In this document: positions 1 to 7,987 of the stretch, one piece after another
Numbering within the stretch: position 1 is the stretch's first letter
Layout of the letters: every line of letters begins with the position of its first letter
DNA from: Desulfobulbus alkaliphilus
GTDB taxonomy: Bacteria; Desulfobacterota; Desulfobulbia; Desulfobulbales; Desulfobulbaceae
DNA length: 64,000 nt
Assembly: GCF_016918545.1 (NCBI RefSeq)
Contig: NZ_JAFFQC010000013.1
Coordinates: 48,019-112,018 of the forward strand
Direction of reading: 5' to 3'
Position numbers and translations under genes: made by a program
Notes under the pieces: model-generated
What the model saw: the letters and a program-made list of their open reading frames with translations, nothing else
Databases searched by the model: none
What the model was told of the DNA's origin: nothing

Positions 1-312
1 CCGACTCAGAAAAACACCGGGCTTGACTTCAACGGCGTAGCGCTGATCATGTTTGGTATCCGAGTAGAGAATGAAACCTGCGTCCATCTCCACGGGTCCG
101 CCCATGTATACCGGCGGCAGTGGTCCTTCGGGAATAGTGAGATTGGATCCATGGAGGATATCTAGCAGGGTAATTTCAGGGTTGGGATTGTTAATCACCA
201 GCCCCATGGCCCCTTCTTCATTATGGGCACAGATATAGATCACCTGCTCCTGAAATCGAGGGTCGGGCATCTGGGGAGTGGAAATAAGAAATTGTCCAGC
301 AAGGCTTTCCAT
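1..312 (-). CDS. yqgE: YqgE/AlgH family protein (UPF0301), 3' end cut off by the window
   Basis: Reading leftward from an ATG at 312, the frame is open to base 1 (104 codons) and the C-terminus lies outside the window. Early residues read [11 protein letters not shown], then [16 protein letters not shown], then [10 protein letters not shown], the signature of the YqgE/AlgH (DUF179) family, whose members are about 185 residues and of poorly defined function. A stop codon a few codons upstream of the ATG fixes the start; the Shine-Dalgarno is weak. Family assignment is firm from these motifs, while any role (AlgH was linked to alginate regulation in Pseudomonas) is not supported by context here. 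Confidence 0.88.
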   Translation of the reverse strand, partial: MESLAGQFLISTPQMPDPRFQEQVIYICAHNEEGAMGLVINNPNPEITLLDILHGSNLTIPEGPLPPVYMGGPVEMDAGFILYSDTKHDQRYAVEVKPGVFLSR

Positions 313-501
313 AGTCTCTGTTTATCCGTTCGCTCGTTTAATCGAAAGAGGACCTCATCAACTCCTGGTACGATCGAAGGCAGAGCGGTCCACTGCTGTT
401 CAGAGAAAGGGAAGGGAGTTGTCTCACTGTAGCCTTTCGGGTACAGTGTAAACATATTCACAGCAACTGGCAACCGCTATGCAAGGAAAACAGAAACAGA
501 T

Positions 502-687
502 ATGAGTGGACAATCACCCCTGATCAGCACATCGGCAAATCTGAAAAAAGCCCTGACCTGGATGGCGGAAACTCTTGCCGAGCATCCGGGAAAAAAAAGG
601 ATCAATATCCTGCGGGAGGCAGAATTACGTTTCGATCTCACACCGCTGGAATGCGAATTTCTTGACACCCATTTCAGCAACGAATAA
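502..687 (+). CDS. small conserved hypothetical protein, 61 aa
   Basis: A 61-residue soluble protein, MSGQSPLIST at the N-terminus and LECEFLDTHFSNE at the end. It is rich in charged helices and has no signal peptide or membrane segment. An AAGGA sits about 14 bases before the ATG. The central part (KKALTWMAETLAEHPGKKR, then EAELRFDLTP) resembles small uncharacterised proteins I associate with delta-proteobacteria, but I cannot name a family. It lies between yqgE (divergent) and a convergent histidine kinase, and element copy 1 follows its stop. Real gene likely; function unknown. Confidence 0.6.
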   Translation: MSGQSPLISTSANLKKALTWMAETLAEHPGKKRINILREAELRFDLTPLECEFLDTHFSNE

Positions 688-743
688 CCGTAGTCTGTTT
701 TGGTCACCACCTTGTTTCAGGTATCGGAGTCCATTTTCATTCC

Positions 744-870
744 CCTGAATCCGTGACGGCCGGACGCTGGTTTTGGATACATCTTACTGTGATCATAATA
801 TAATCGCAGCGGAACCCTTGACAATACCTTTCACCAGCCGCCCTTCGGGACGTTCGCTCACGGATCCAGG
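744..870 (+). mobile_element. MITE-like element copy 1 (internally deleted, 127 bp)
   Basis: Starts with CCTGAATCCGTGACGG, keeps the left half through the CCCTTCGGG hairpin, then jumps to the right end CGCTCACGGATCCAGG. Flanks attcc and atacc match at 4 of 5 bases, a decayed target duplication. The right end carries the stop codon of the neighbouring kinase gene (858-860). Confidence 0.9.
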
Positions 871-2732
871 ATACCGGCACCCTGACCCGGCCCATGCGTC
901 GGCAGGCGGATAATCACCGTTGTCCCCTTGCCAGGTTCACTCTCCATATCGATTGAGCCACCGTGATCAAGGATGATTTTCTGGGAAATGGCCAGGCCGA
1001 TGCCGGTGCCGCTCGGCTTGGTGGTGAAATAGGGATAAAAGACCTGGGACAACAGTTCAGGAGCAATACCCGAGCCCGTGTCGGTGATCCGCAGTTCAAC
1101 GCCTTCACCTTGCTCCAGATTGGCTAGAGCCACGGTCAATGTCCCTCCCTCTTCCATGGCCTGCATGGCATTGAGCAGCACGTTCATCATGACCTGCTGC
1201 AACCGGTCGACATCACCACGAATAGGTACGATCCCATCCTCGACCTCCATAACCGTTGTAATACGACTGTCAGCAGCTTCGGCTTTGATCAACTGCAAGC
1301 TTCGCTGCAGCAAGACTGGGAGGTCGACCTGTTCGAGATGAAGGGCTGTCGGCCGGGTGAAACTGAGCATTTCGGTGATGGTTCTATTCATCCGTTCGGT
1401 CTCCTGGATCAACAGGTCCGCCGTATCCTGCTCCTTGCTGCCCGAGGGGAATCTGTTTTTGAGCAGAAGGGCCAATCCCTTGATGGAACTCAAGGGATTA
1501 CGCACCTCGTGGGCGACCCCACCCGCCATCCGACCGACCGCTGCCAACCGCTCATTTTCCCGCATCCGCTGTTCCAGGGATTTGATTGCCGTCACATCGG
1601 AAAGCAGCAGGACCTTGCCCATATACTGCTGCTCGCTGTCCGTAATCAATAAGGGGTGGCAAAGTATTTCACACCGGCGACCACCGAAAATGACCTTGAT
1701 GGTCTGCTCCCTGAAGTGATTTTCATGATCCGTCACGACTGTGCCGACATCCAGGAAAAAGGCGGCCAGTATCTCCGGCAACACCTCCTGCGGCTTTCTG
1801 CCCACCACCGTGTCCCGGGCCATACCGGTGAGTTCGACAACGGCCTGGTTCCAGGTGGTGATTCTGCCGGAGGCGTCGGTGGCGACGACTCCCACCGGCA
1901 ATTTGGCAATCAGCAGTGAGGTAAAGGCCTGTATTTCAACCAGGGTCTTCTGGGAAATACGGTACCCCTGGACAGCAGACAAAGAAAACCATCCCCCCAG
2001 GCCGACAAGGAGCATGGCCAGGGAAAGCATGAGGATCTGCAACCGCAGGCGACCGAGAGTCCGATCGTACTCCTTCATGTCCAGGCCAACCAATACCAGG
2101 TGCCCTTCACCAACCTCATTGCCCCGGGGAAAAAACCGGACCATGGGACGTCGTTCGTCCTGGTTTTGCAGAAAAATTCCCCGCTGCCCTTCCCGCTGCT
2201 GCCGCATGGGAGTCGGAATCAGGGTGGGAAAGGCCGTGGTAAAGGGGCGTACCGCCTCAAACACCCGTCCGTACTCTTTAGTGACCTGAATAGCGTAGAC
2301 CATTCGGGGTTGCTGATCGGTTCGGTCACCCAGCCCCTCCACCTCCGGCAGCGGCAGCAAAGTACCGATCCGGCTGTGATCACTGTGCGCGATAACCTTC
2401 CCCTGGGCATCAACCAGGGCAAGAAAGCGTAAATCGGGATCCTCGGCAAGATGATCGATGACCCGCTGCACATGCAGATTCCACGGGTCGTTATTCCAGT
2501 AATCTTTACGTAAATCGTTAATATAAGAGGCTCTGGATCCGGAATCCAAAACCCGCATCAGCGTGGCGGCCTTCTGCAGCAGAGCACTGGTCATCAAGCG
2601 CTGTTCCAGTCTGAAATTATGAAAGGCAAAGGTGACCACAATCATAATCAGCAATCCCGCCGCCGCCGCCAGCAGCCAGGGGGAGGTGGAGATATACGCC
2701 GGCCGGGTCAAATTCCGTAATCTAAGTATCAT
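858..2732 (-). CDS. membrane sensor histidine kinase, ZraS/NtrB type
   Basis: 624 residues. Membrane segments at about 19-38 and 231-251 enclose a periplasmic sensor region (about 40-230). A PAS domain (about 270-385) follows, then the H-box GGVAHEVRNPLSSIKG with phospho-acceptor His408 and a C-terminal HATPase with N, G1 and G2 boxes (DTGSGIAPE, TGIGLAISQKI). This is the layout of ZraS/HydH kinases that signal to NtrC-type regulators. It is divergent from a ZraP-like gene with a sigma-54 promoter, the same arrangement as enterobacterial zraP/zraSR, which suggests metal or envelope-stress sensing. No regulator gene is adjacent. The last residues, ILDP, and the stop codon come from the right end of element copy 1, so the native C-terminus has probably been replaced. 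The start ATG has only a weak ribosome site. Confidence 0.92.
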   Translation of the reverse strand: MILRLRNLTRPAYISTSPWLLAAAAGLLIMIVVTFAFHNFRLEQRLMTSALLQKAATLMRVLDSGSRASYINDLRKDYWNNDPWNLHVQRVIDHLAEDPDLRFLALVDAQGKVIAHSDHSRIGTLLPLPEVEGLGDRTDQQPRMVYAIQVTKEYGRVFEAVRPFTTAFPTLIPTPMRQQREGQRGIFLQNQDERRPMVRFFPRGNEVGEGHLVLVGLDMKEYDRTLGRLRLQILMLSLAMLLVGLGGWFSLSAVQGYRISQKTLVEIQAFTSLLIAKLPVGVVATDASGRITTWNQAVVELTGMARDTVVGRKPQEVLPEILAAFFLDVGTVVTDHENHFREQTIKVIFGGRRCEILCHPLLITDSEQQYMGKVLLLSDVTAIKSLEQRMRENERLAAVGRMAGGVAHEVRNPLSSIKGLALLLKNRFPSGSKEQDTADLLIQETERMNRTITEMLSFTRPTALHLEQVDLPVLLQRSLQLIKAEAADSRITTVMEVEDGIVPIRGDVDRLQQVMMNVLLNAMQAMEEGGTLTVALANLEQGEGVELRITDTGSGIAPELLSQVFYPYFTTKPSGTGIGLAISQKIILDHGGSIDMESEPGKGTTVIIRLPTHGPGQGAGILDP

Positions 2733-2827
2733 GACGACTCAATTTGCAAAAATCTCGCCAGGATGAAGTTAGAGACAATTTCGCCACCGCCCTGAGAACA
2801 GGAGATTGGAAATGTACCCGGCGGGAC

Positions 2828-2869
2828 AAATGGATACTTTTTACCCATTTGCAGGCTTGTTGCCTGGGT
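2828..2869. promoter_or_regulatory. overlapping inverted repeats, candidate upstream activator sites
   Basis: AAATGG (2828-2833) faces CCATTT (2845-2850), and ACCC..GCAGGC faces GCCTG.GGGT-like sequence over 2843-2869. They lie 105-160 bp upstream of the sigma-54 promoter, the usual place for NtrC-type activator sites. Binding by a ZraR-like protein is inference. Confidence 0.4.
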
Positions 2870-2975
2870 AGAAAAGAAACATGCCGCATATGTATTGTGG
2901 TCCGTATAAATCAAATACCAGAAGGCAAGCAAAAAATTATCATTAATATCATAATGTTAGAACAAAAAAATTTCC

Positions 2976-2991
2976 TGGCACGAAAATAGCT
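2976..2991 (+). promoter_or_regulatory. sigma-54 (RpoN) promoter of the zraP-like gene
   Basis: The 16 bases TGGCACGAAAATAGCT match the -24/-12 consensus TGGCACG-N4-TTGCW at all but one position, with the GG and GC at the correct spacing. Transcription would start near 3002, some 45 bases before the ATG at 3046. In enterobacteria zraP is also RpoN-dependent. Confidence 0.8.
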
Positions 2992-3045
2992 AAACTCAAG
3001 ACAACAACAGGCATCCATAATACGAACCAGAGGAGAAAAGATACG

Positions 3046-3483
3046 ATGGAAAAATCAACCAGCAGAAAAAAAATAGTTTTAGCTGCCATTCTCACCAGTG
3101 GCTTAGCCTTGGCCATTACCCAGTCGGCAATCGCCCAGCCTGGTTTTCAGGGCCAACGGGGTCAACATCCCTGCCTGATGCAGATGGATCCGGTTGCCCA
3201 GAAAGCCAGGGACAGATTTCTCGATGAAACCATGGAAACCAGAAAACAACTGGCAGAGAAGAACGCTGTTATGCGGGCCCTGATGAATGCAGGCACCCCG
3301 GATACCGCCCAGGCATCACAAATCGCCGGCGAACTGTTTGAACTGCGCGAAACATTGCGCCTGAAAGCACAGGAAACCGGATTACCGCTACATATGCTGA
3401 TGATGGGACAGGGCGGCAAAGGGACCAAAGGGACTATGCCCTGCTACGGCAAAGGCCCTCGAGGCGGTCGCATGAACAGATAA
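3046..3483 (+). CDS. ZraP/CpxP-like periplasmic metal-stress protein
   Basis: 145 residues with a cleavable signal peptide (positively charged KKIVLAAILTS start, likely cleavage after AIAQ or nearby) and a short helical periplasmic protein. The LTXXQ-like helical region spans about 45-115, with GELFELRETLRLKAQETG. The tail is rich in Gly, Met and Lys (HMLMMGQGGKGTKG, MPCYGKGPRGG) and could bind metal. AGGAG precedes the ATG. Zn-associated ZraP is a chaperone-like repressor of its own two-component system; the divergent ZraS-like kinase and RpoN promoter support the same circuit here. Exact metal specificity is not visible. Confidence 0.85.
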   Translation: MEKSTSRKKIVLAAILTSGLALAITQSAIAQPGFQGQRGQHPCLMQMDPVAQKARDRFLDETMETRKQLAEKNAVMRALMNAGTPDTAQASQIAGELFELRETLRLKAQETGLPLHMLMMGQGGKGTKGTMPCYGKGPRGGRMNR

Positions 3484-3518
3484 TTTCCTCTGTGCCCATC
3501 AACACCTGAACACCCATG

Positions 3519-3661
3519 CCCTCCTGTCGCCCCGGCGGCCCCTCCCTCCTTGCCGCCGGGGCGTTCCCTCCTGCCGTCCCGGTGGTAACTCTCTCCTTGC
3601 CGCCGGGGCGTTTTCTCATGGCGTCCCCGGTGGTCACCCCCTCCTTGCCACCAGGGCGTTT
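3519..3661 (+). repeat. three tandem 47-48 bp units, each a GC-rich hairpin
   Basis: The phrase TCCTTGCCGCCGGGGCGTT recurs at about 3547, 3594 and (with substitutions) 3642, giving three units of 47-48 bp. In unit 1 CGCCCCGGCGGC (from 3529) pairs perfectly with GCCGCCGGGGCG. Units 2 and 3 keep stems through paired changes (GGTGG with CCACC) and are followed by TTTT. They could act as serial terminators of the zraP transcript. The array ends one or two bases before element copy 2. Confidence 0.75.
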
Positions 3662-3662
3662 T

Positions 3663-3849
3663 CCTGAATCCGTGACGGCTGGACTCTTTTTTGGATGTAT
3701 CTTGCTGTCATCATATGAGTATTGCAGTGGAATCCTTGATAATAACCTTCACCAACCAGCCGCCCTTCGGTGCGTCCGTCCGCACGCCATCTTCATTGCC
3801 CATAACCTTCCGATAAAGTCTCCTTTAATCGAACGCTCACGGATCCAGG
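3663..3849 (+). mobile_element. MITE-like element copy 2 (187 bp, internal deletion)
   Basis: Left end CCTGAATCCGTGACGG and right end GCTCACGGATCCAGG are intact. It is flanked by a perfect 5-bp duplication, gtttt at 3658-3662 and 3850-3854. It lies between the hairpin array and the 3' end of priA. Confidence 0.95.
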
Positions 3850-3921
3850 GTTTTGCTTCAACAACTCCCAGCGCACCACAGAAATCTGTACGTCACCGTC
3901 CTGAGAACGCAGCGTGCAGGT

Positions 3922-6468
3922 TTACATCATGTTTTCCGGATCCACATCAACCCCCATGGTCACCGCCGAGGAACACAGTCTGCTTTTTTCCGCCTGGAGC
4001 GCTGCGCACAGGGCATGCATGGCGGCGGGAAACCGACTTTTCAGCAGCAACTGCCAACGGGTCAGATCCCTGAGTTTGACCAATGGCGACGGTGACGGTC
4101 CCAAAATCTCCACTGCCCCGCCTTCACCGGTTTCACGAAGAAAAGCCGCAACGTTGGCGGCCGCTTTTTGCACCTGCTCCTCGTCAACGCCACTGAAGCG
4201 GATATTGATCAGCCGGGAAAAGGGCGGATATCCCAAAGGTGAACGTACCGCAATCTCTTGCTGATAGAATGCGTCGTAGTTGTGGTCGCGGGACTGCTGA
4301 ATTGCGTAATGATGGGGTTGATGCGTCTGAATGATCACTCTTCCCGGATCGTCCCCGCGTCCTGCCCGGCCAGTCACCTGGGACAGCAGGGAAAAAGTAC
4401 GCTCCGCCGCTTTGTAATCGGGCATGCCCAGGCCGGAATCTGCCCAGACAACCCCCACCAGAGTAATATGGGGAAAATGGAGGCCTTTGGCGATCATCTG
4501 CGTGCCGACGAGAATATCGATCTGCCGCGATCGGACCGCGGCAAGCAGCGCCAGATACTGTTTACGGTTGGACGAGGTGTCACTGTCGAGACGGGCCGTC
4601 CTGGCCTCGGGAAACAATTGCCGGACCTCCTCTTCGATCCGTTCGGAGCCAATGCCGAGACCTGTTATTTTCATTGACCCGCAGCTGGGACACAGGGTCT
4701 GCAGAGGCAGGCTGTAGCCGCAATAATGACACAGGAGCCTGTTCCTGCTCCGGTGCAGGGTCAGAGAAACCTGGCAATGCCTGCACTGAAGAATATGCCC
4801 GCATTCGCGACAGAGCATGAAGGATGAAAAACCACGCCGGTTGACGAACAGAAGGCTCTGCCGCTTCTGGGCCAGGGTCTCGTGGATCGCGGCAATGAGT
4901 TGATCGGAAAAAACCAGATCAGGCCGTGAACGTTTGGTATTGGCCAGATCGATAATCTCCACCACCGGCAGGGGTTGCTCTGCAACCCGTTTTGCCATGG
5001 TCAGCAGCGAATATTTGTTGTGCAGACAATGATGATAGCTGACCACCGAGGGAGTCGCTGATCCGAGCAGGACCGGGCATCCCGCCATTCGCCCCCGCAG
5101 TACCGCCAGATCGCGGCCATGATACCGCAGTCCGTCTTCCTGTTTATAGGCCGGTTCATGTTCCTCGTCGACAATGATCACTCCGAGGTTGTCGAGGGGC
5201 GCAAAAACAGCGGAGCGTGCCCCGAGGACAACGGCAGCTTTTGCTTCCAGCACCGCCTGCCATTGATCAAGACGTTCACCATCACTGAGACCACTGTGGA
5301 GGACGGCCAGCCGGGAGCCGAAACGGGAATGAAAGTGTGCTTCAAGCTGTGCAGCCAGGGCGATTTCCGGCACCAGCACCAGAGCGGTTCGTCCCTGATT
5401 GAGCGCATGCTCTACCGCCCGCAGATAGACCTCGGTTTTTCCGCAGCCGGTGACCCCGAAAAGGAGAAAGGGGGCAAAGGAAGCGGCGGTGATGGCCGGG
5501 AGGAATTGAGAGAGCACCTGTTCCTGCTCGTCAGTCAGCTGCTCCGGGACGGGTTGGATTTCCGGCGTGACCGCAAACGGGTCACGGTGGACCCGTTCCA
5601 TTGTCGTTGCGAGGATATTCCGCTGTACGAGCTGTTTGAGAGGCGGCCCACAGCCGGGATACTTTCGGGTCATTGCTGTCCGGGCAACGGCTTGTCCCCT
5701 GCTGGCCAGAAAAAGCTCGACAAAAAGACCAAGCGCCCGTATTTCCGATTTCTTCAAAGGAGGTTCCGCTGCCCGGCACAGATCCGTGACCAGGGTCGCG
5801 TCGCTTTCTGAGCCCTGGTCCTGGAGCAAGGGTCGCAACTCCGGCCCCGGCAGCAGCACAGTCCGGGTTTTCACCCGCCCTCCCTTTGTCAGCAGAACGG
5901 GCTCAATGGTGATCAGTTGCTGTTGTTCAAGTTTACGCAGAAAATTTCTGTCCCCTGCCTGACGCCAGAGTCGACCCGTCATCACGGCTTCCAGGCATCC
6001 ATTGTCCACCAGGGGATCAAGCCAATGGGTAAAATGCTTCCCGGCATCGGCGATGAATGCTGAAGTCAAGTCGACCCTTCCCTGTTCGGTCAGTACAACC
6101 CTTCGCCCGCTTTTGCGGCCAGGAGCCAGGGGCAGGGCTGTTCTGACCACTTCGCCGATCGGATGATGATAATAACGGGCAATCCAGCGGTAAAAAGGAA
6201 GGAGTGATGCCGGAAAAAAAGGCTCTTCAGTGAGGACAGCAGCAATGGGTTTGATCACGAAATCCGAGGACCCGGATGCCGGCGGCTTGACCCGGCCAAG
6301 CACATACCCGGTTATCTTCCGGGCACCAAGGGGAACAAGAACGCAGCAACCGACGGCAATAACCCGCTCCCTCCCCTGCGGCTGCCCGTAGGTCAGTGTG
6401 GTGTCAAGGGGGGCATCGACCGCGACTTCGTAATACAGGTCGTCAGCGTTCAGCGGGTGCAAGTGCAT
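3922..6468 (-). CDS. priA: primosomal protein N' (replication restart helicase PriA)
   Basis: 848 residues, a little longer than E. coli PriA (732). The N-terminal 3' DNA-binding domain is followed by a winged-helix region. The helicase motifs are Walker A FGVTGCGKTEVYLRA and DEEH in VDEEHEPAYKQED. Two zinc-binding sites are built from CRECGHILQCRHC and CHYCGY..CPSCG, and helicase motifs V/VI follow (QMIAKGLHFPHI, QVTGRAGRGDDPG). PriA reloads the replisome at stalled forks. It follows galU on the same strand, but element copy 3 sits between them, only 27 bp before this ATG, so the element lies in or next to the priA leader. Confidence 0.97.
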   Translation of the reverse strand: MHLHPLNADDLYYEVAVDAPLDTTLTYGQPQGRERVIAVGCCVLVPLGARKITGYVLGRVKPPASGSSDFVIKPIAAVLTEEPFFPASLLPFYRWIARYYHHPIGEVVRTALPLAPGRKSGRRVVLTEQGRVDLTSAFIADAGKHFTHWLDPLVDNGCLEAVMTGRLWRQAGDRNFLRKLEQQQLITIEPVLLTKGGRVKTRTVLLPGPELRPLLQDQGSESDATLVTDLCRAAEPPLKKSEIRALGLFVELFLASRGQAVARTAMTRKYPGCGPPLKQLVQRNILATTMERVHRDPFAVTPEIQPVPEQLTDEQEQVLSQFLPAITAASFAPFLLFGVTGCGKTEVYLRAVEHALNQGRTALVLVPEIALAAQLEAHFHSRFGSRLAVLHSGLSDGERLDQWQAVLEAKAAVVLGARSAVFAPLDNLGVIIVDEEHEPAYKQEDGLRYHGRDLAVLRGRMAGCPVLLGSATPSVVSYHHCLHNKYSLLTMAKRVAEQPLPVVEIIDLANTKRSRPDLVFSDQLIAAIHETLAQKRQSLLFVNRRGFSSFMLCRECGHILQCRHCQVSLTLHRSRNRLLCHYCGYSLPLQTLCPSCGSMKITGLGIGSERIEEEVRQLFPEARTARLDSDTSSNRKQYLALLAAVRSRQIDILVGTQMIAKGLHFPHITLVGVVWADSGLGMPDYKAAERTFSLLSQVTGRAGRGDDPGRVIIQTHQPHHYAIQQSRDHNYDAFYQQEIAVRSPLGYPPFSRLINIRFSGVDEEQVQKAAANVAAFLRETGEGGAVEILGPSPSPLVKLRDLTRWQLLLKSRFPAAMHALCAALQAEKSRLCSSAVTMGVDVDPENMM

Positions 6469-6495
6469 GAGGGTCGTACCCGAACCTATTGTTCA

Positions 6496-6713
6496 CCTGA
6501 ATCCGTGAGCGTTCGTTCGTGCGTCAGCTTCGTTGTTCGTGACCGTTCGATTAAAGTACACTTTATCGGACGGTTACGGGCAATGAAGATGGCGTGCGGA
6601 CGGATACCCCGAAGGGCGGCTGGTGAAAGTTGTTGCCAAGGATTCCGCTGCAATTATAACCTTATTACAATAATATATATCCAAAACAGGAGTCCAGCCG
6701 TCACGGGTTCAGG
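6496..6713 (-). mobile_element. MITE-like element copy 3 (full length, 218 bp)
   Basis: Inverted orientation: starts CCTGAATCCGTGAGCG and ends GTCACGGGTTCAGG. The target duplication gttca is perfect (6491-6495 and 6714-6718). It separates galU from priA. Confidence 0.96.
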
Positions 6714-6744
6714 GTTCAACCATCTATCGGGCACGAGCAGTCGT

Positions 6745-7629
6745 TCAGGGTGCGATGACATCTTTGCAGGCACTCTCCAGGTACTCGCGAAACGGTGGGC
6801 CCAGAGTCTGGTGTTCAAGGGCGAAGTCGACAATCGCTTTTAAATACCCCAGTTTATCACCGGCATCAAACCGTTTCCCTTCGAATTCATAGGCGTACAT
6901 GTCCCGACGGTTGGCAAGGGCGAGCAGGGCATCGGTGAGCTGGATTTCACCACCATGGCCCGGAGTGGTTTTGGCAAGAAGCTCGAAAATGTCCGGCATC
7001 AGCAGATACCGACCGATGATAGCCATGTTGGATTGACAGGTCCCTGGTGCCGGCTTTTCGACCATGCGATTGACCTTGAAGGTCCGACGATGATCGGTCT
7101 CCGTGCCCTCGACTATACCGTACTGATGGGTCTGATCCATATCCACCCGCTGAATGGCCACGATGGACTCGCCCAGTTGATTATACATATCGATCATCTG
7201 TTTGCAACACGGCACCTGGCTTTTCACCAGGTCGTCACCCAACAGCACCATGAAGGGTTCATCGCCGACCACATTGCGCGCCATCAGAATGGCATGTCCC
7301 AATCCCAGGGGTTCTTTCTGCCGCACTGCAATGATGTCGATCAGATTGGAAATGTTGGCAAGTTCCTCTCGCAGCTGCACCTTCTTCTTGTCTTTGAGTA
7401 CGGTGTCCAATTGAAAATCGTAATCAAAATGATTTTCAATGGCCGACTTACCGGTACTGGTAATAAAGATAATTTCTTCGATTCCGGAGGCTACTGCCTC
7501 CTCAACGATATATTGAATCGTGGGACGGTCAACTATGGTCAGCATTTCCTTGGGGATGGCCTTGGTTGCGGGAAGGAATCTCGTCCCCAGTCCCGCTACC
7601 GGGATCACCGCCTTTTTGATTGCTTTCAT
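6745..7629 (-). CDS. galU: UTP--glucose-1-phosphate uridylyltransferase
   Basis: 294 residues, normal for bacterial GalU. The nucleotide-binding start reads KAVIPVAGLGTRFLPATKAI, followed by PKEMLTIVDRPTIQYIVEEA, and further on VLLGDDLV and MVEKP, all typical. It makes UDP-glucose from UTP and glucose-1-phosphate for exopolysaccharide and LPS precursors in the cytoplasm. GAGGAG lies seven bases before the ATG. It is the first gene of a minus-strand pair with priA, interrupted by element copy 3, and has element copy 4 upstream. Confidence 0.97.
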   Translation of the reverse strand: MKAIKKAVIPVAGLGTRFLPATKAIPKEMLTIVDRPTIQYIVEEAVASGIEEIIFITSTGKSAIENHFDYDFQLDTVLKDKKKVQLREELANISNLIDIIAVRQKEPLGLGHAILMARNVVGDEPFMVLLGDDLVKSQVPCCKQMIDMYNQLGESIVAIQRVDMDQTHQYGIVEGTETDHRRTFKVNRMVEKPAPGTCQSNMAIIGRYLLMPDIFELLAKTTPGHGGEIQLTDALLALANRRDMYAYEFEGKRFDAGDKLGYLKAIVDFALEHQTLGPPFREYLESACKDVIAP

Positions 7630-7689
7630 GGTCTCCTCTTTGCTCGGCTGTATTTTCAGATGTACTCCAGGAAAAATTCAGGTATAAAA

Positions 7690-7904
7690 CCTGAATTCGT
7701 GAACGTTCGCCGCTGCGACAGCTTTGTTGTTCGTGACCGTTCGATTAAGGTGCAGGTATCGGCCGGGTTCGGGCAATGAAGATGGCGTGCGGACAGACGC
7801 CGCCAAAGGCGGCGGGTGCAGGCGTTTTGGAAAATTTTTTACAATTATACTCTGATTACAGCACAATACAACCCAAACTGCCGCCCAGCCGTCACGGATC
7901 CGAG
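7690..7904 (-). mobile_element. MITE-like element copy 4 (full length, about 215 bp)
   Basis: Starts CCTGAATTCGTGAACG and ends GTCACGGATCCGAG. The sequence ataaaa abuts both ends, consistent with a 5-bp duplication within an A-rich site. It occupies most of the 358-bp gap between the divergent galU and hrpA genes; the remaining 83 bp before hrpA show no clear promoter. Confidence 0.92.
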
Positions 7905-7987
7905 ATAAAAAAAGACCTCAAACAACAAAGGCATAATCTACTATACTCCGCAGTCCGTCGCATCCTCAAAAAATTCCCTCGTATTTC

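Larger units (their letters stand above)
2733..3045. other. divergent promoter region between the ZraS-like kinase and ZraP-like gene
   Basis: A 313-bp AT-rich intergenic region. It holds the sigma-54 promoter at 2976-2991, two inverted repeats at 2828-2869, and the ribosome-binding site AGGAG before 3046. No open reading frame in it looks real. Confidence 0.7.

Noticed and set aside
240..473. 77-codon frame on the minus strand overlapping the yqgE start
   Set aside because: It lacks a ribosome site, uses a TTG start, overlaps a well supported gene in another frame, and shows no recognisable family.
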